From Proteles cristata cristata (taxonomy: Eukaryota; Chordata; Mammalia; Carnivora; Hyaenidae): a stretch of 64,000 bases of DNA. The notes under the pieces were generated by a model. The model saw only the letters and a list, made by a program, of their open reading frames with translations, was not told the origin of the DNA and searched no databases. Shown in pieces: positions 22,984 to 33,635 of this stretch. Where the stretch lies: contig JAESUZ010001712.1 in the NCBI GenBank assembly GCA_017311185.1, positions 3,038,001 through 3,102,000 on the forward strand, given 5' to 3'. A program made the position numbers and the translations under genes. The number at the start of each line of letters is the position of its first letter. The stretch's first letter is position 1.

Positions 22984-23495
22984 CTGTATTAGTCATATCT
23001 TGCTGCATAACAAATTGCCCCCAAATCTCCATGGCTTAACACAATAAACATATATTATAGTTTCTGTGGGTCGGGCATTGAGGAGTCAGTTAGCTGGGTA
23101 GTTCTAGCTCAGAGACTTTCATGAGGTTGGAATCAAGGTATCAGCTTGGGCTGCCATCATCTGAAGCTCAGCTGATTCTGGAGGATCTGCTTCCAAAACA
23201 GCTCCCTCACATGGCTGTTAGTTGGAAGTCTCAGTTCCTCACCACATGGGCTTCTCCATAGGGTGGCTTGAAAGCACTTACAACATGGCAGCTGTTTGCC
23301 CCAGAGTGGATGATCCAAGAGTGAGCAAGAGGGACCTAGCCTCAGAAGTCACATACCATCATCTTGGCTGAAAGCAAATCACTTAGTCAAGCCCATATTC
23401 AGGGGTAGAAAAATTAGCTCCCCTCTTTGAAGGGAGGTGTGTCAAAATATTTGTGGAGATGTTTTAAAATCACACTATATAAAGTGAATCCTTCC
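22984..23495 (-). mobile_element. MLT1 (MaLR) solo LTR, antisense
   Basis: Clear antisense MLT1: 'tgtattagtcatatcttgct', 'gcataacaaattgcccccaa', 'tttctgtgggtcgggcattg', 'ggaggatctgcttccaaaac', 'gatccaagagtgagcaagag' and 'cctcagaagtcacataccat'. It splits an L2. Confidence 0.85.
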
Positions 23496-24640
23496 ATTTA
23501 TACTCAGAGACATCACTCCAGCAATTGTCCCACTTTCTTGGATGTCATCCACTTTCAAATCTCTACTTGATCATCTCCTCATTATACAAACATGTTGTTA
23601 TGTTCCCACTTAAAAAAATTTTTCCCCAAGCACACTTAACTTTTTTCTCATCTTTGCACAAAATTTCTCAAAGGAGCTGCCATCATGCTCCTCCAATTCT
23701 CAAACCCACTTGAATCGGGCTTTCTTCCCCAACAATTCATGAAAACTTTTCTTGTCCAGTCACCAATGACCATATTGTTGCTGAAACCAATGATCAGTTC
23801 TAAGTTCCTACCTCATCTGACAGTCATTAGCAGTCACTCTCTCATCCTTAATATACTTCCTTCACTTGGCTTCCAGGTCACCTCTGTCTCCTGGTTGTCT
23901 TCCTACTTCATTGGCTTCATCTTCTCAGTCCCCTCTGCTGGTTCCTTTTCTCCCCAATGTATAAAAGCTGCAACACATCAGTTCTAGGACTTGCTCTTTT
24001 TTACTCTAACTGCACTCACCTTTTTACTGATCTCATGCAATCTCATGGCTTTAAATATCATCTATAGGCCATGACTCAATTTTTTCTCTGGTGTGCAGAC
24101 TTCTCAACTGAATTTTTGACTCATGCATTCCACTGCTTATTCAATATCATCTGTTCTCAAATATCTGGTAGGTATTTAAAATTCAACCTTCCTAAAACTG
24201 AGATGTCCATCTTATTTTACAAATCTGATTTACACTCTGCCTTCCTCATCTTAGCTGAGGTCTACTTCAGTCTATTTCCACTATCACCCAGGGCCTTCAA
24301 GTCTTTACTCAGATATCATCTTCTCACTGAAACTCATCTTGACCACACTGTTTAAAATTGTATGCCACACTTCTGATCAACCTTACCCTGCTTAATTTTT
24401 CCTTTTCCACCCATATGGCAGACATCATCCTCTAACATACAAGTAATTCACTTATTTACATGGGTATTATATTTCTGGCCTCCACAAAGGCAAGAGTCTT
24501 TGCTCTGTTCTCTACATGTCCCAACTTTGTTTGCTTTGTTCAGTGGTATATATTGTATCCATGTGCACCTAGAAGCATTCATAGCATATGATCTGTGTTC
24601 AGTAAATATTTGGCAACTGAACAAATCTTGCTTATGTTTA
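23496..24640 (+). mobile_element. L2 LINE ORF2 and 3' end, right part
   Basis: 'gacatcactccagcaattgt', 'tacaaacatgttgttatgtt' and 'agtcaccaatgaccatattg', then 'ctaaaactgagatgtccatc', 'gtctttactcagatatcatc' and the 3' UTR ('cctccacaaaggcaagagtc', 'gtgttcagtaaatatttggc'). This is the longest L2 here. Short open frames at 23685-23987 and 24071-24355 are decayed pieces of its reverse-transcriptase ORF. Confidence 0.85.
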
Positions 24641-24899
24641 AAAAAAAAAACACCTCTCTGGATGTTGTGCAGGTATGGATTTATGGGAGTGGGGAGAGAT
24701 TGTTTATCAGGAGTGTTTTCAGCTGCAAATAATACAAACATGGCTATTTTGGTTTAAAGAAATAAGAATTATTTTTCACTCAGAACATGTTATTTGAAGG
24801 TGTTGTTTTTGTATCTAGTATGTCAGAGCTAATGTCTCTGTGATGTTGGTAGCTTTTCTCTTCTGCTCAAGTGGATGGAACATCTTTGGCCATAAAAAA

Positions 24900-25440
24900 A
24901 TAAAATCTATATTCTAGGTAAAAAGGAGGAGAAAGGCATGTAGGATGTTATTGGCAATCAGGGAAAATTTGGGGCAAAGGTGGAAATGGAGAAATGCAGA
25001 CAAATTTAAAATGTATTTTTGTTATGGATTTTGGAAGTGGTAAAGAAAAGAGGGGTGTTTCTTTGTTTTTGATGAGCAATTATGTGAATGGTGGAACCAT
25101 TTATGAAAGTGGATCAAATCAGGGAGAAAGAAATCTGGAGAGAAAACAAATCAAAGTCCCCAGTTTCCACATACAGATTTGGAGCTGCCTGCCCTTCTGT
25201 AAGTGTAGCTGTCAAGTAGGCATTTGGATATTCAAGTCTAGTAGTAATGGAAGAATTTGCGCTGGAGATACATACTGGAGAAACCTGAGCACATAAATAG
25301 TATTTAAAGCCGTTGTGTTGGATGAGATGACCAGGGAATGTAGATGGAGAATGTCCACAATTGAGCCACAGATGAAGAGGAGAAACAAAGATTAGTAAAA
25401 AGACTGAGAAGGAAAAGAAAGGGAGAGCTTGGGGAAATGT
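24900..25440 (-). mobile_element. L2 LINE, antisense
   Basis: 'aagtaggcatttggatattc', 'gctggagatacatactggag' and 'agtatttaaagccgttgtgt', then 'tggatgagatgaccagggaa', match the antisense of the L2 reverse-transcriptase region. No gene is seen from 24640 to 24900. Confidence 0.65.
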
Positions 25441-25865
25441 TGTGTCATTGAAACACGAGAGCAGAGCATTTTAAGAAAATTACTTAACCTTTCAGGGGCG
25501 CCTGGGTGGCTTAGTCGGTTAAGCGTCCGACTTTCGCTTAGGTCACAATGTCGCGGTTCATGGGTTCCAGCCCCGCGTCGGGGTCTGTGCTGACTGCCAG
25601 CTCAGAGCCTGGAGCCTATTTCAGAGTCTGTATCTCCCTCTCTCTCTGACCCTCCCCTGCTCACGCTGTCTCTCTCTCTCCTAGAAATAAATAAAAATAT
25701 TTAAAAAAAAAAAAAGAAAATTACTCAACCTTTCAGAGCCCCAATCTTGTCATCTACAAAATGAAGAATTAGAGAGTAGCTATCTTGTAGGGTGTTTATG
25801 AGGAGAAAATGCTTTGCATTTTGACTCACTATCATAGGCACATAATCAATGTCCATACCCCTCTG
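25440..25865 (-). mobile_element. MIR SINE, antisense, split by a felid SINE
   Basis: 'aaattacttaacctttcag' before and 'caacctttcagagccccaat' after the SINE, then 'catctacaaaatgaagaatt' and 'taatcaatgtcc'. The SINE's long target duplication is made of MIR sequence. Confidence 0.75.
25496..25713 (+). mobile_element. Felid tRNA-Lys SINE, young subtype
   Basis: Close to consensus: GGGCGCCTGGGTGGCTTAG, 'cggttaagcgtccgactttc', and the diagnostic 'tgactgccagctcagagcct' and 'ctctcctagaaataaataaa'. Target duplication at 25473-25495 and 25714-25736 (23 bp, one mismatch). Shares its diagnostic bases with the copy at 45332. Confidence 0.97.
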
Positions 25866-26109
25866 TTTTGGGTAGTTTCCTAGGCCATGTTGCCAGGCCC
25901 GTGAGAAGAGAGAATATTACAGAGAACCTTCTTATTTGCCAGCAGTGTATGTTGACTCAGAATGGTAAATAGCCACTTGTCTGGGAAAATATTTATGCAC
26001 GATGAATAGAACAAATATTGATTTTGTTTTATCCTGGTATCCATGTGACTCAAGGGCAAGGGAGACTCAATACATGAATTTAGGAAACAGTAAATGTGCT
26101 GCCACATTT

Positions 26110-27780
26110 TTTTCAGTCTGTATTAGTAATGACTGCACTTGCTTGGTGAATAAGTGAATGAACAGATCACATAAAAGGAAATGATGTAATGTCTATTCCA
26201 GGGCAGCATTTACATCTTTGCAAATGTATGTGTGTGTTAATTTTCTTATGGTGGTTGACATAGTTGGTTCCATAATGGTTATAAGCCAGTATAGCAAGAA
26301 CACTTTTTTCTCTAATACCACACATGTATCAGTGGTGAGCCCATCACTACTACAGGAAGCAAAAACTAAATTCAAGAAAGATGAACTCTACCTTCTGGAG
26401 AGTGAATATAGAGAATGCATACTCAAGATCACCTGCTGGGGCCTCTCGTATAGTTGTACCTGCAAGTGTATTTGTGGATGTATCTATCTGCCTGGGCAAG
26501 CAAGGTGAATTCACATTTTTGGACAAAGGAGCACAAGCCCATTTGATATCAGGAAAGATTTACCCACTTGGAGTCAAGTGAACGGAAATCAGAGTGGAAA
26601 GATCAAGGGACTGTAACTTGAGGTAAAAACATTATTGGGGTTTGTTTTATTTACAGTGGTTCTGAGTTCTTGCAGTCAAACATTTTTTTCTCATCTCACG
26701 GTGGTATTTTGGTTTTGTTTTTTATTTTGTTTTGTTTTTTGTCTTTTGTTTTTCCTTTTTGTTCTCTTTTTGCAGCTTGCTTTGAGAATGCTCTGGAAAA
26801 ACCAATGGTAAAAATTTAAATATGACCGATGTAAAACTAGCCTGACATTTGGGTGCCAGGTTCCTGAGAACTGTTCAGCGACACTTACCATACCAACCTC
26901 CTTTGCCTCCACTAGAGAATGACCTATGTACAGACATCGGGGGATGTAGTTGAATGGTTATAAGACCTAATTTAAACTTGTTTTAAAACAGCAAGAAATG
27001 TACACTGGGCTAAAGAATCCATCTTGTAGCTGCCTCCAGCCATTTTTTAAAATCACTTTTTTATGCAGCATCCCTGGAAAGTCATCCATTTACCCAACAG
27101 AGGGAGCAAGGGCTCCTGCGAGGAAGCTCACTGAACACGTATTTGAAACACTGTTCTGCAGTTTGAAATTTTTCAATCTGTTGCACCCTTCAAATCTTGG
27201 CTGGTGGAGACATGGTCTAACAGATCACATTCCCAGAGTTTTGCTGGCAGTCCTGACAAAATGAAATGAAGAAGCCAGCAAAATAAAAGCCATATTGCTA
27301 GTATGTAGAGTTCAGGAAACCCTGGTCAAAAATTTAATGTTTGTTAAATGGAAAGGGAAATAAGATATCCTCCAGTGCCCACTAAGAACTTAATGATTTT
27401 CCTGGCAGGCTTTAAAGAAAGGACAAACCACAGTTCCAAGTTCAATTTCATATGGTCCCTTGAGAAAGAAAACTGAAAGCAGAAAAGAAAAACTGATCAG
27501 GAGCAAGCTTTTTGCCTCCCGTCTTCTCTTCCAACCCATGTGAGCAAGTGGCATGAGAGCTAATATTAAAGGTTTTTTTTTTTTTTTCTCAGTGCCTGTG
27601 GGAGGCATTATGAGCTCAGGTGAGGTATGGAATGGCAAAGAGCTGGACTGGAAAGTCTAAGCTAAGCAGAATGGGTGCTCAGAGTTGGGGCTGGCAGAAG
27701 CTAGTGTTGCTGGGAAGCCTGGGTTGGATGAGAAGAGGGTAGGCTACTGGCCTGTGGACAAGTTGAGGGTGTGGGGAAAT
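26110..27780. other. No gene found; single-copy DNA with a T-rich tract
   Basis: Two overlapping open frames (26218-26508 and 26381-26581, plus) have no recognisable domains. A TTTTG-rich low-complexity tract lies at 26695-26765 and a poly-T run near 27572-27587. I recognise no known repeat or exon. Confidence 0.5.
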
Positions 27781-27784
27781 TTGA

Positions 27785-28025
27785 TAGTATGAGCTAATTC
27801 TTATTAGGGACTAGATACACCCCAGGACTGGTACCAAGGACATTACATTGAATAGTTGTGTATTTCACAGAGGTTACAGTTACTATTCTCGGTTTACAGA
27901 TGAAGAAATTGAGGCTAAACTGGTTGAGTTCTCTTCCCCCAAAATTTACTCCTAGAGTAAGTGGGGAACCAGCACTCAAATCTAGGAGATACAACTCCAG
28001 AATTGAGCCTCTTATCGTATGGTGC
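27785..28025 (+). mobile_element. MIR SINE
   Basis: 'cggtttacagatgaagaaat', 'tgaggctaaactggttgag', 'agtggggaaccagcactcaa' and 'agcctcttatc' follow MIR over most of its length. Confidence 0.75.
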
Positions 28026-28487
28026 TAGATCAGGCATCTACAATATAGCAGCTGAGTTCCTAAATTGAGGAGTGACAATAACGTCCTTCTCTCTCCCCTT
28101 CTTCCTTCTGCCACACTTCTGCAGGCCTGGCCGTCTCCCAGGCTCACATGCTGATGATGGTAGAGCAAAAGCAAGTGGGACCCCAGGGGGAGTAGGTAGA
28201 CAGGAAAGAGACAAGCGGTGTAGTGCCCAGGAGAGGAAGGAGCCCGCTAATGGGAACATGACAGCTGATGGGAGGGAGGGAAACACACCTCACATCCCAT
28301 ACTGGCTCTTCCAATATCTGTTCACTTAAACTTGGAGAGAAATCTAACCTCTTTTTCTATGGCTGTCTAATTGTTTCATCAAGAAGTCAAAATAATGAAG
28401 CTGGGACAGGATACTTGCCAAATAGTGAATCAAAATCCACATTATAAAATAGCATATCTAAGAGTATGGTTTAAATTGATACTTTGG

Positions 28488-28693
28488 AGGGTACCGGAGT
28501 GGCTCAGTCAGTTAAGCATCTGACTTCAGCTCAGGTCACAATCTCACAATGCATGAGTTCGACTCCACATGGGGTTGTCAATGCAGAGCCCACGTTGGAT
28601 CCTCTGCCTCACCCCTCTCTCTGCCCCTCCCCCGCTTGTCCTCTCTCTCTCTCTCTCTCAAAAATAAATAAACATTAAAAATTAAAAAAAAAA
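28488..28693 (+). mobile_element. Felid tRNA-Lys SINE
   Basis: 'gtggctcagtcagttaagca', 'catgagttcgactcc', CT run at 28641-28660, tail AAAAATAAATAAACATTAAAA. Target duplication AAATTGATACTTTGG at 28473-28487, repeated with one change up to 28709. Confidence 0.95.
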
Positions 28694-29025
28694 TAAATTG
28701 GTACTTTGGGCCATAGGAAGACAAAAGATATAGCTACTACAGTTTAGTATGTCACAAACTGTTTACTGTCTTCACATGTTTGGAGGGCTGGCCAGTGAAG
28801 GAGGGAGCTGACTGGTTCTGTGTGGCTTCTAGAGAGGCACTAATTCCTATTCATTCTAATGGGAAAGGACTGTTGAGCAGCAAATGGTCACCCCCCCAAA
28901 GCAGAGATTCTTCATCCTGGGACACAGCTAAGCAAAAGCTAGATCTTTGGTCAAATGTTGGTTACATATTACAATCTCTGGGAAAGTTTTCTTTTAATGT
29001 TAAAAAAATTTTTTTTAATGTTTAA

Positions 29026-29045
29026 AAGGTTTTTTTTTTTTTTTA
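29026..29045. repeat. Poly-T tract
   Basis: A T-homopolymer next to a MER5A fragment, preceded by short A/T-rich repeats of TTTTTTTAATGTT. Possibly the tail of a lost retroposon. Confidence 0.8.
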
Positions 29046-29049
29046 TCTG

Positions 29050-29160
29050 ACTTCATTCCCAGAAAATCTAATTTAATCAATTTGGGGTGGAGCCCCAGCT
29101 TTGGGGTGTTTAAGACTCCCCCAACGGTTCTAACATGCAGCACGCTTTGAGAACCACTGG
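29050..29160. mobile_element. MER5A fragment
   Basis: 'tttggggtggagccccagct', 'aacatgcagcacgctttgag' and the terminal 'aaccactgg' are the right half of MER5A. The left half is missing or replaced by the poly-T region. Confidence 0.7.
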
Positions 29161-29164
29161 GCTA

Positions 29165-30600
29165 GATCTTTCACCAGGGATGCTAGAGAACAGATTCCCA
29201 CTGTGATTCCCACTGGTAGTTGGACCAGATGATCACCAATACCCTCTATTGGTCCTAAAATCCTAAAACTGCTGACTAAGGCCTTTCACTGTGTATTCGT
29301 TCTTTATAATGGCTATCAATAATTTTGTGATCAGCTATTAATGAGAGAGGGCTACAATTTTTAACGTGGAGGAAAGTAACAAGCTGTTAGCAACAAAAGA
29401 CCACATCCACTATATTGGATTCCTGTCTCCTCAAAATTACATTCAAGGAAAAGAAGCTAAGAAAATGCATGATAAATTTAGGATGTTATTACTCTGAAAA
29501 CACCCTTGTTCTCTGGCTCTGTATCCTGGCACAATGGAACGTGAACTGTTTCTGGAGACTAATAACAGCCATGCACAAGGATATACTTGCATCATGAACA
29601 TTAAATCTAATGATTTCAAGGGGAAAATGATTTTGGATTTAAAAGAATTTTCCAGAGGCAAAAAAGAGTGTCTGATATGACTGCCAGTTGAAAAGCAGAG
29701 GAAGAGAGCCCTTCTGTATCAGTCTGCACTCGATATCCCTGCCATCTTGCAGTATTTTTCTCTCCTCGATCTAAGCGTCATTATATTTGGCAGAAACTGC
29801 CAGAATCCTTTCAAACTGCAGCCTGAGCTTCACACAGGCCTGAACTAATCCCACAAAGGGACTTACAAACATGATTGCCACCGGACTATTTAAGGCCCGA
29901 AGTACAGGGCTGGTATCGTGTCCAGCAGAAACGAAAAGGCTCAAGGAGCACTGCCTTGTGGAAAAGAGTTCTCAGTCTGAGCTTAGCCTCCCACGATCCT
30001 GCAGCAGGACTCTGGACCAACAGTGAACCCCTTGGCTCTTGAGTAACCTTAGAAGCGAAACGCACAGGAATGCTGACTCATTTCAGAGGGGGCTGAGAAA
30101 GACTCCCAAAGAGGTCCCGCATTATCACAGGAAAGGAAGCTAAACCGGGTTTTCATGATCCTGGACTAGGATCCCCAGAACTATTAACTTGATACAGCTT
30201 CGTGTTTCCTGCAGCAGGAAGACCTGTGACAGAGGAGTTCCACTGGAGCTGCTCAACATTCGTCCACAGGAAGATCCCAAAGCTTAAGGTTTGGGACAAT
30301 ACCCACTCCTTAAAAAAAATTTTAAAAAAAGTATGGTAAACTCCACTGTTCTCTGTGGGTTAAAGTTTAATATGATATTATTGATGAAAAATTCAATTTC
30401 AAACTGTTCATGTTGAACTTGTCAAACAGCTTTGGCAGGAGCAGAATGGGTTGGCAGACAGACAACTCCCTCATGTGTGGGTAGAACCATTTAGAAAATT
30501 CTGAGCCCCAAGAGGAGAAGGATGCTGGGAAAAGACAAACCAGATCTGGGCTCTGAAATGGCCACTGCTGTAGAGAAGTAAATTTCTATGGGCCCTAAAA
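29165..30600. other. No gene found; single-copy DNA, possible regulatory segment
   Basis: No exon or repeat recognised. The part from 29700 to 30300 is less A/T-rich than its surroundings, has scattered CpGs, a TATTTAAG at 29887-29894, an AP-1-type TGACTCA at 30074-30080 and two CCTGCAGCAGGA motifs. These are motif matches only. Confidence 0.4.
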
Positions 30601-30611
30601 GTGTTGACATC

Positions 30612-30850
30612 TTGTGGCACATGGGTAGCTCAGTTTGTTAAGGGTCAGACTTCGGCTCACATCATTATCTTATGGCTCCTGGGTTCGAGCCGCGCAGGTT
30701 CCAGCCCCACATTGGGCTCTGTGCTCTTTGCTCGGAGCCTGGAGCCTGCTTCTAATTCTGTGTCTCCCTCTCTCTCTCCCCCTCCCACGCTCATGCTCTC
30801 TCTCTCGCTCTCTCAAAAATAAATAAACACTAAAAAAAGATATTTTTTAA
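30612..30850 (+). mobile_element. Felid tRNA-Lys SINE with duplicated B-box region
   Basis: 'tgtggcacatgggtagctca' start. The B box appears twice in tandem (GGTTCGAGCC at 30682 and GGTTCCAGCC at 30697). CT-rich body and tail AAAAATAAATAAACACTAAA. Target duplication TGTTGACATC (30602-30611) and TGTCGACATC (30851-30860). Confidence 0.95.
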
Positions 30851-31023
30851 TGTCGACATCCTCAGGCAGGTAAATGTTAATTAGCAAGAACAGAGGTAAT
30901 TGCTGGTGAACCACCTACCCGCCTTGTATGGCAGCAAATGATGGGGAAGCCAGAAGGAGGTTGGGAAAGGGAAGAGAGCAAGCCATGGCCCCACGTGAGA
31001 GGTCATTTCTAGTCCTATTACAA

Positions 31024-31161
31024 GGAAAGAAAAAATATTATTTAAACATTAAATAATAAGATAAGGAGACATCAGCCAAACCCTCTGTAACTCATTCCTA
31101 TTGCAATGTCCTCTTATTGAATGTTAATTAATATTTATCCTATTTTGCTCTTGTTTAATGG
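31024..31161 (-). repeat. Inverted duplication, copy A
   Basis: This 138-bp block is the reverse complement of 32857-32994 with 6 mismatches (five transitions) and no gaps. Homology stops abruptly at both ends. I recognise no interspersed-repeat family in it, and it has no tail or terminal repeats. Confidence 0.97.
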
Positions 31162-31930
31162 TAAATATTACAGTAGGAGATTGTGATGCACTAAACCAAT
31201 TAGCTAAAGAGTATTCTCCGAGAAGGACTAACCTTTATTGAGTGTGTTTTCCTAAACAATAATTTGGAAACCGATCTCTACCTTCTCTATCTCAGTATCC
31301 TGAGCAAGGAAATATCTTTGGGAAATATACCTCTCACTCTTGCCTGAAAGTTTTTTATTCTACGTGGCTCCATCCACCTTCATCTGTGCACTACTTGAGC
31401 ACCCCACTGTTGCCGTCGTACAGGGTTCCTGTTATGACTCTGACCTCTTCCACCACTGACACCTTGAACTCTGACCACCCACTCCGCAGCCACATCTCTT
31501 TATGCAATTAACTCCCTCTTTTTGTTCTCACTGCCCCTGCCTGCTGCGACCGCCTAAGACCTCCAGTGTGTATCCTGAATCCATTGCTGTCCCAAGCCCG
31601 GCAGGTACCACTTCCTGTCCTGTGTACCCTGAATCATCATGAAGATGCATCAAGTCAGCCACTCCTTCTCAGTGACCCTCCATCCTCACCACCCTTCCAC
31701 CCCCCTCTCATGAGCCCTGCTTAACATTCTAATCTCCTGAATCTGTGCTGCCAGCACTGCTTGGAAAAAAATACCAACATGTGAATCACAGTCACCACAG
31801 TTTGTGGTTTCCAGCCTCTTCTGGGCACTCAGCACCCTGGGCAAGTTTGCCTTGCCCCAGCCACTTCTCCACAGCCATCTCACACCCCTAGTGCTGCGGT
31901 CAAGCTCCTCTATTCCAACCTCAGCCTAAC
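31162..31930. other. No gene found; C/T-rich decayed DNA, perhaps L2
   Basis: The C/T-rich text from about 31370 ('cttcatctgtgcactacttg') has the composition of L2 coding sequence but no block I can align confidently. The open frame on the minus strand at 31686-31883 is not supported as a gene. Confidence 0.4.
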
Positions 31931-32856
31931 CCATCTATTCTCACTATTGCCTCCTTCTTCCTCTGTGATCTCAATCTTGTCCCTCCTTTTCCCCTGGTTT
32001 CTTGCCCTAAATCTCACACTTGCTCAAGACTCCTCACTCTTTCCAAAACAACAACTATCATCTTTCCTTCAATTCTGCAGCCCCTTCTGTTCTCATAATG
32101 CTCTTCTTTCCTTTCCAGTCAATCTTTTTTATTTTTTTAATGTTTATTTACTTATGAGAAAGAGAGAGACAGAGTATGAGTGGGGGAGAGGCAGAGAGAG
32201 AGGGAGACAGACTCTGAAGCAGGCTCCAGGTTCTGAGCTTTCAGCACAGAACCCGATACGCGGCTCGAACCCACAAGCCATGAGATCATGACCTGAGCCA
32301 AAGTCAGATGCTTAACCAACTGGGCTACCCAGTAAATCTTCTTTAAAAGTAGATTTGCTTCCAAACAATTCCCACCTCCCATTTGAGGTTGAATCCATAG
32401 GGATGTGATTTCTGTCCACTCTGCTGAACTGCTTTTGCTAAGACAACCAGTGACTGCTTTCTAAATCTGAGGGCTGGTGTTCAGTTTTTATCTTGTGGAA
32501 TGTACTTCACTTTTCAAAAGCCTTTTCCCTCTCGATTTTGGTAACTCACCTTCTTCAGTTCTCCTTCTGCTTCCCAAACTGCTCTCGTCCCTTAAATGTT
32601 ATGGCTTGCTAGGATCCTTTCCTCTGTATGACTCCCCAACTATTGTCCTGGCTTCTGCTAGCCCCTGTTTTTCACCATTCCCCCAGCTGATCATACCATT
32701 ACCCTACTCTATATTCTCTGGTGCCTCCTCAATACCCACAGCATGAAGCTTCTTCTTGTTGTGGTACACAGGGCTCCAGGTAACCTGTCCAGCTTTATCT
32801 CTTTTTCTCTTAAAAGGTACCCTGTGCTGTAGCCATCTGATAAATATGCAAAATCC
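31930..32856 (+). mobile_element. L2 LINE ORF2 region
   Basis: C/T-rich text: 'caatcttgtccctccttttc', 'caaccagtgactgctttcta', 'gcccctgtttttcaccattc' and 'ccagctgatcataccattac'. It is interrupted by a SINE (32131-32334). The L2 continues at 33010 beyond copy B of the inverted duplication. Confidence 0.55.
32131..32334 (-). mobile_element. Felid SINE, antisense
   Basis: 'taatgtttatttacttatga', GA-rich segment, 'cggctcgaacccacaagcca' (B box complement) and 'cttaaccaactgggctaccc'. Target duplication AATCTTTTTT (32121-32130) and AATCTTCTTT (32335-32344). Confidence 0.95.
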
Positions 32857-32994
32857 CCATTAAACAAGATCAAAATAGGATAAATATTAATTAACATTCA
32901 GTAAGAGGACATTGCAATAGGAATGAGTTACAGAGGGTTTGACTGATGTCTCCTTATCTTATTATTTAATATTTAAATAACATTTTTTCTCTCC
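32857..32994 (+). repeat. Inverted duplication, copy B
   Basis: Reverse complement of 31024-31161 at 132 of 138 positions. L2 text lies on both sides (to about 32815 and from about 33010), which suggests B is the inserted copy and A the source. Confidence 0.97.
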
Positions 32995-33009
32995 AGAAAG
33001 TATTTTTCA

Positions 33010-33355
33010 TACCTCTTTGTTTTTATACAGCTATTTCCTCAGCCTAGAATGGGCCTCCCTGAGTGATGAATTCCTCAGCCTTTAAGATCCAGCCTAAATT
33101 AATGTCACGTCCTTTACAAAGCCACCTGCTGCTTGCCTCTTCCTGGGCTTCCCCTCCCGATTCAGCCGAATTGTTGGTTCCCTCTCTTAGCCACAGCATC
33201 ATGGTAGCACTTGTGTACCTGCATTGCAATGTCTCTATTTCCCTCACTGGTCTGAGAGCTCCCTGGGGCAGGGACAATGTCTAAATCATCTTCATATCCC
33301 CAGAACCAGCCCCCGCCTGCCGCACAAGAAGCTCGATGAATGATGAATTGTCTTC
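33010..33355 (+). mobile_element. L2 LINE 3' end
   Basis: 'cctcagcctagaatgggcct', 'taagatccagcctaaattaa', 'gagagctccctggggcaggg' and 'acaatgtct...atatccccag', ending 'gaatgatgaattg'. A good match to the plus-strand 3' end of L2. Confidence 0.85.
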
Positions 33356-33454
33356 AGTTAAACCATATAAAATTGCCATTTTTCTGGGCTATATCTGATC
33401 CAATACCTGCAATTTCTTATGGTTCAACTTATTACCATAAATATTTTCAGTGTG

Positions 33455-33635
33455 TTTCTTCCTGTAGGTAAATCACCTTACAAGCATTGTGCAGTTAATC
33501 CTGAGAAATATCCTGTAGGATAGTAGGAGACATCACGATCGTCATCTTATAGATGGTGTGGTAGGTTAGTGGCAGAAGAGGAGCTGGAGCCAGATCTTCT
33601 TACAGTAATACCCCTTACTCTAGGGTCCACAGTGC
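33455..33635 (+). mobile_element. MIR SINE
   Basis: 'accttacaagcattgtgcag', 'ttaatcctgagaaatatcct', 'tcatcttatagatggtgtgg' and 'gagctggagccagatcttct' follow MIR on the plus strand. The adjoining 33640-34660 holds no gene or repeat that I recognise. Confidence 0.6.
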
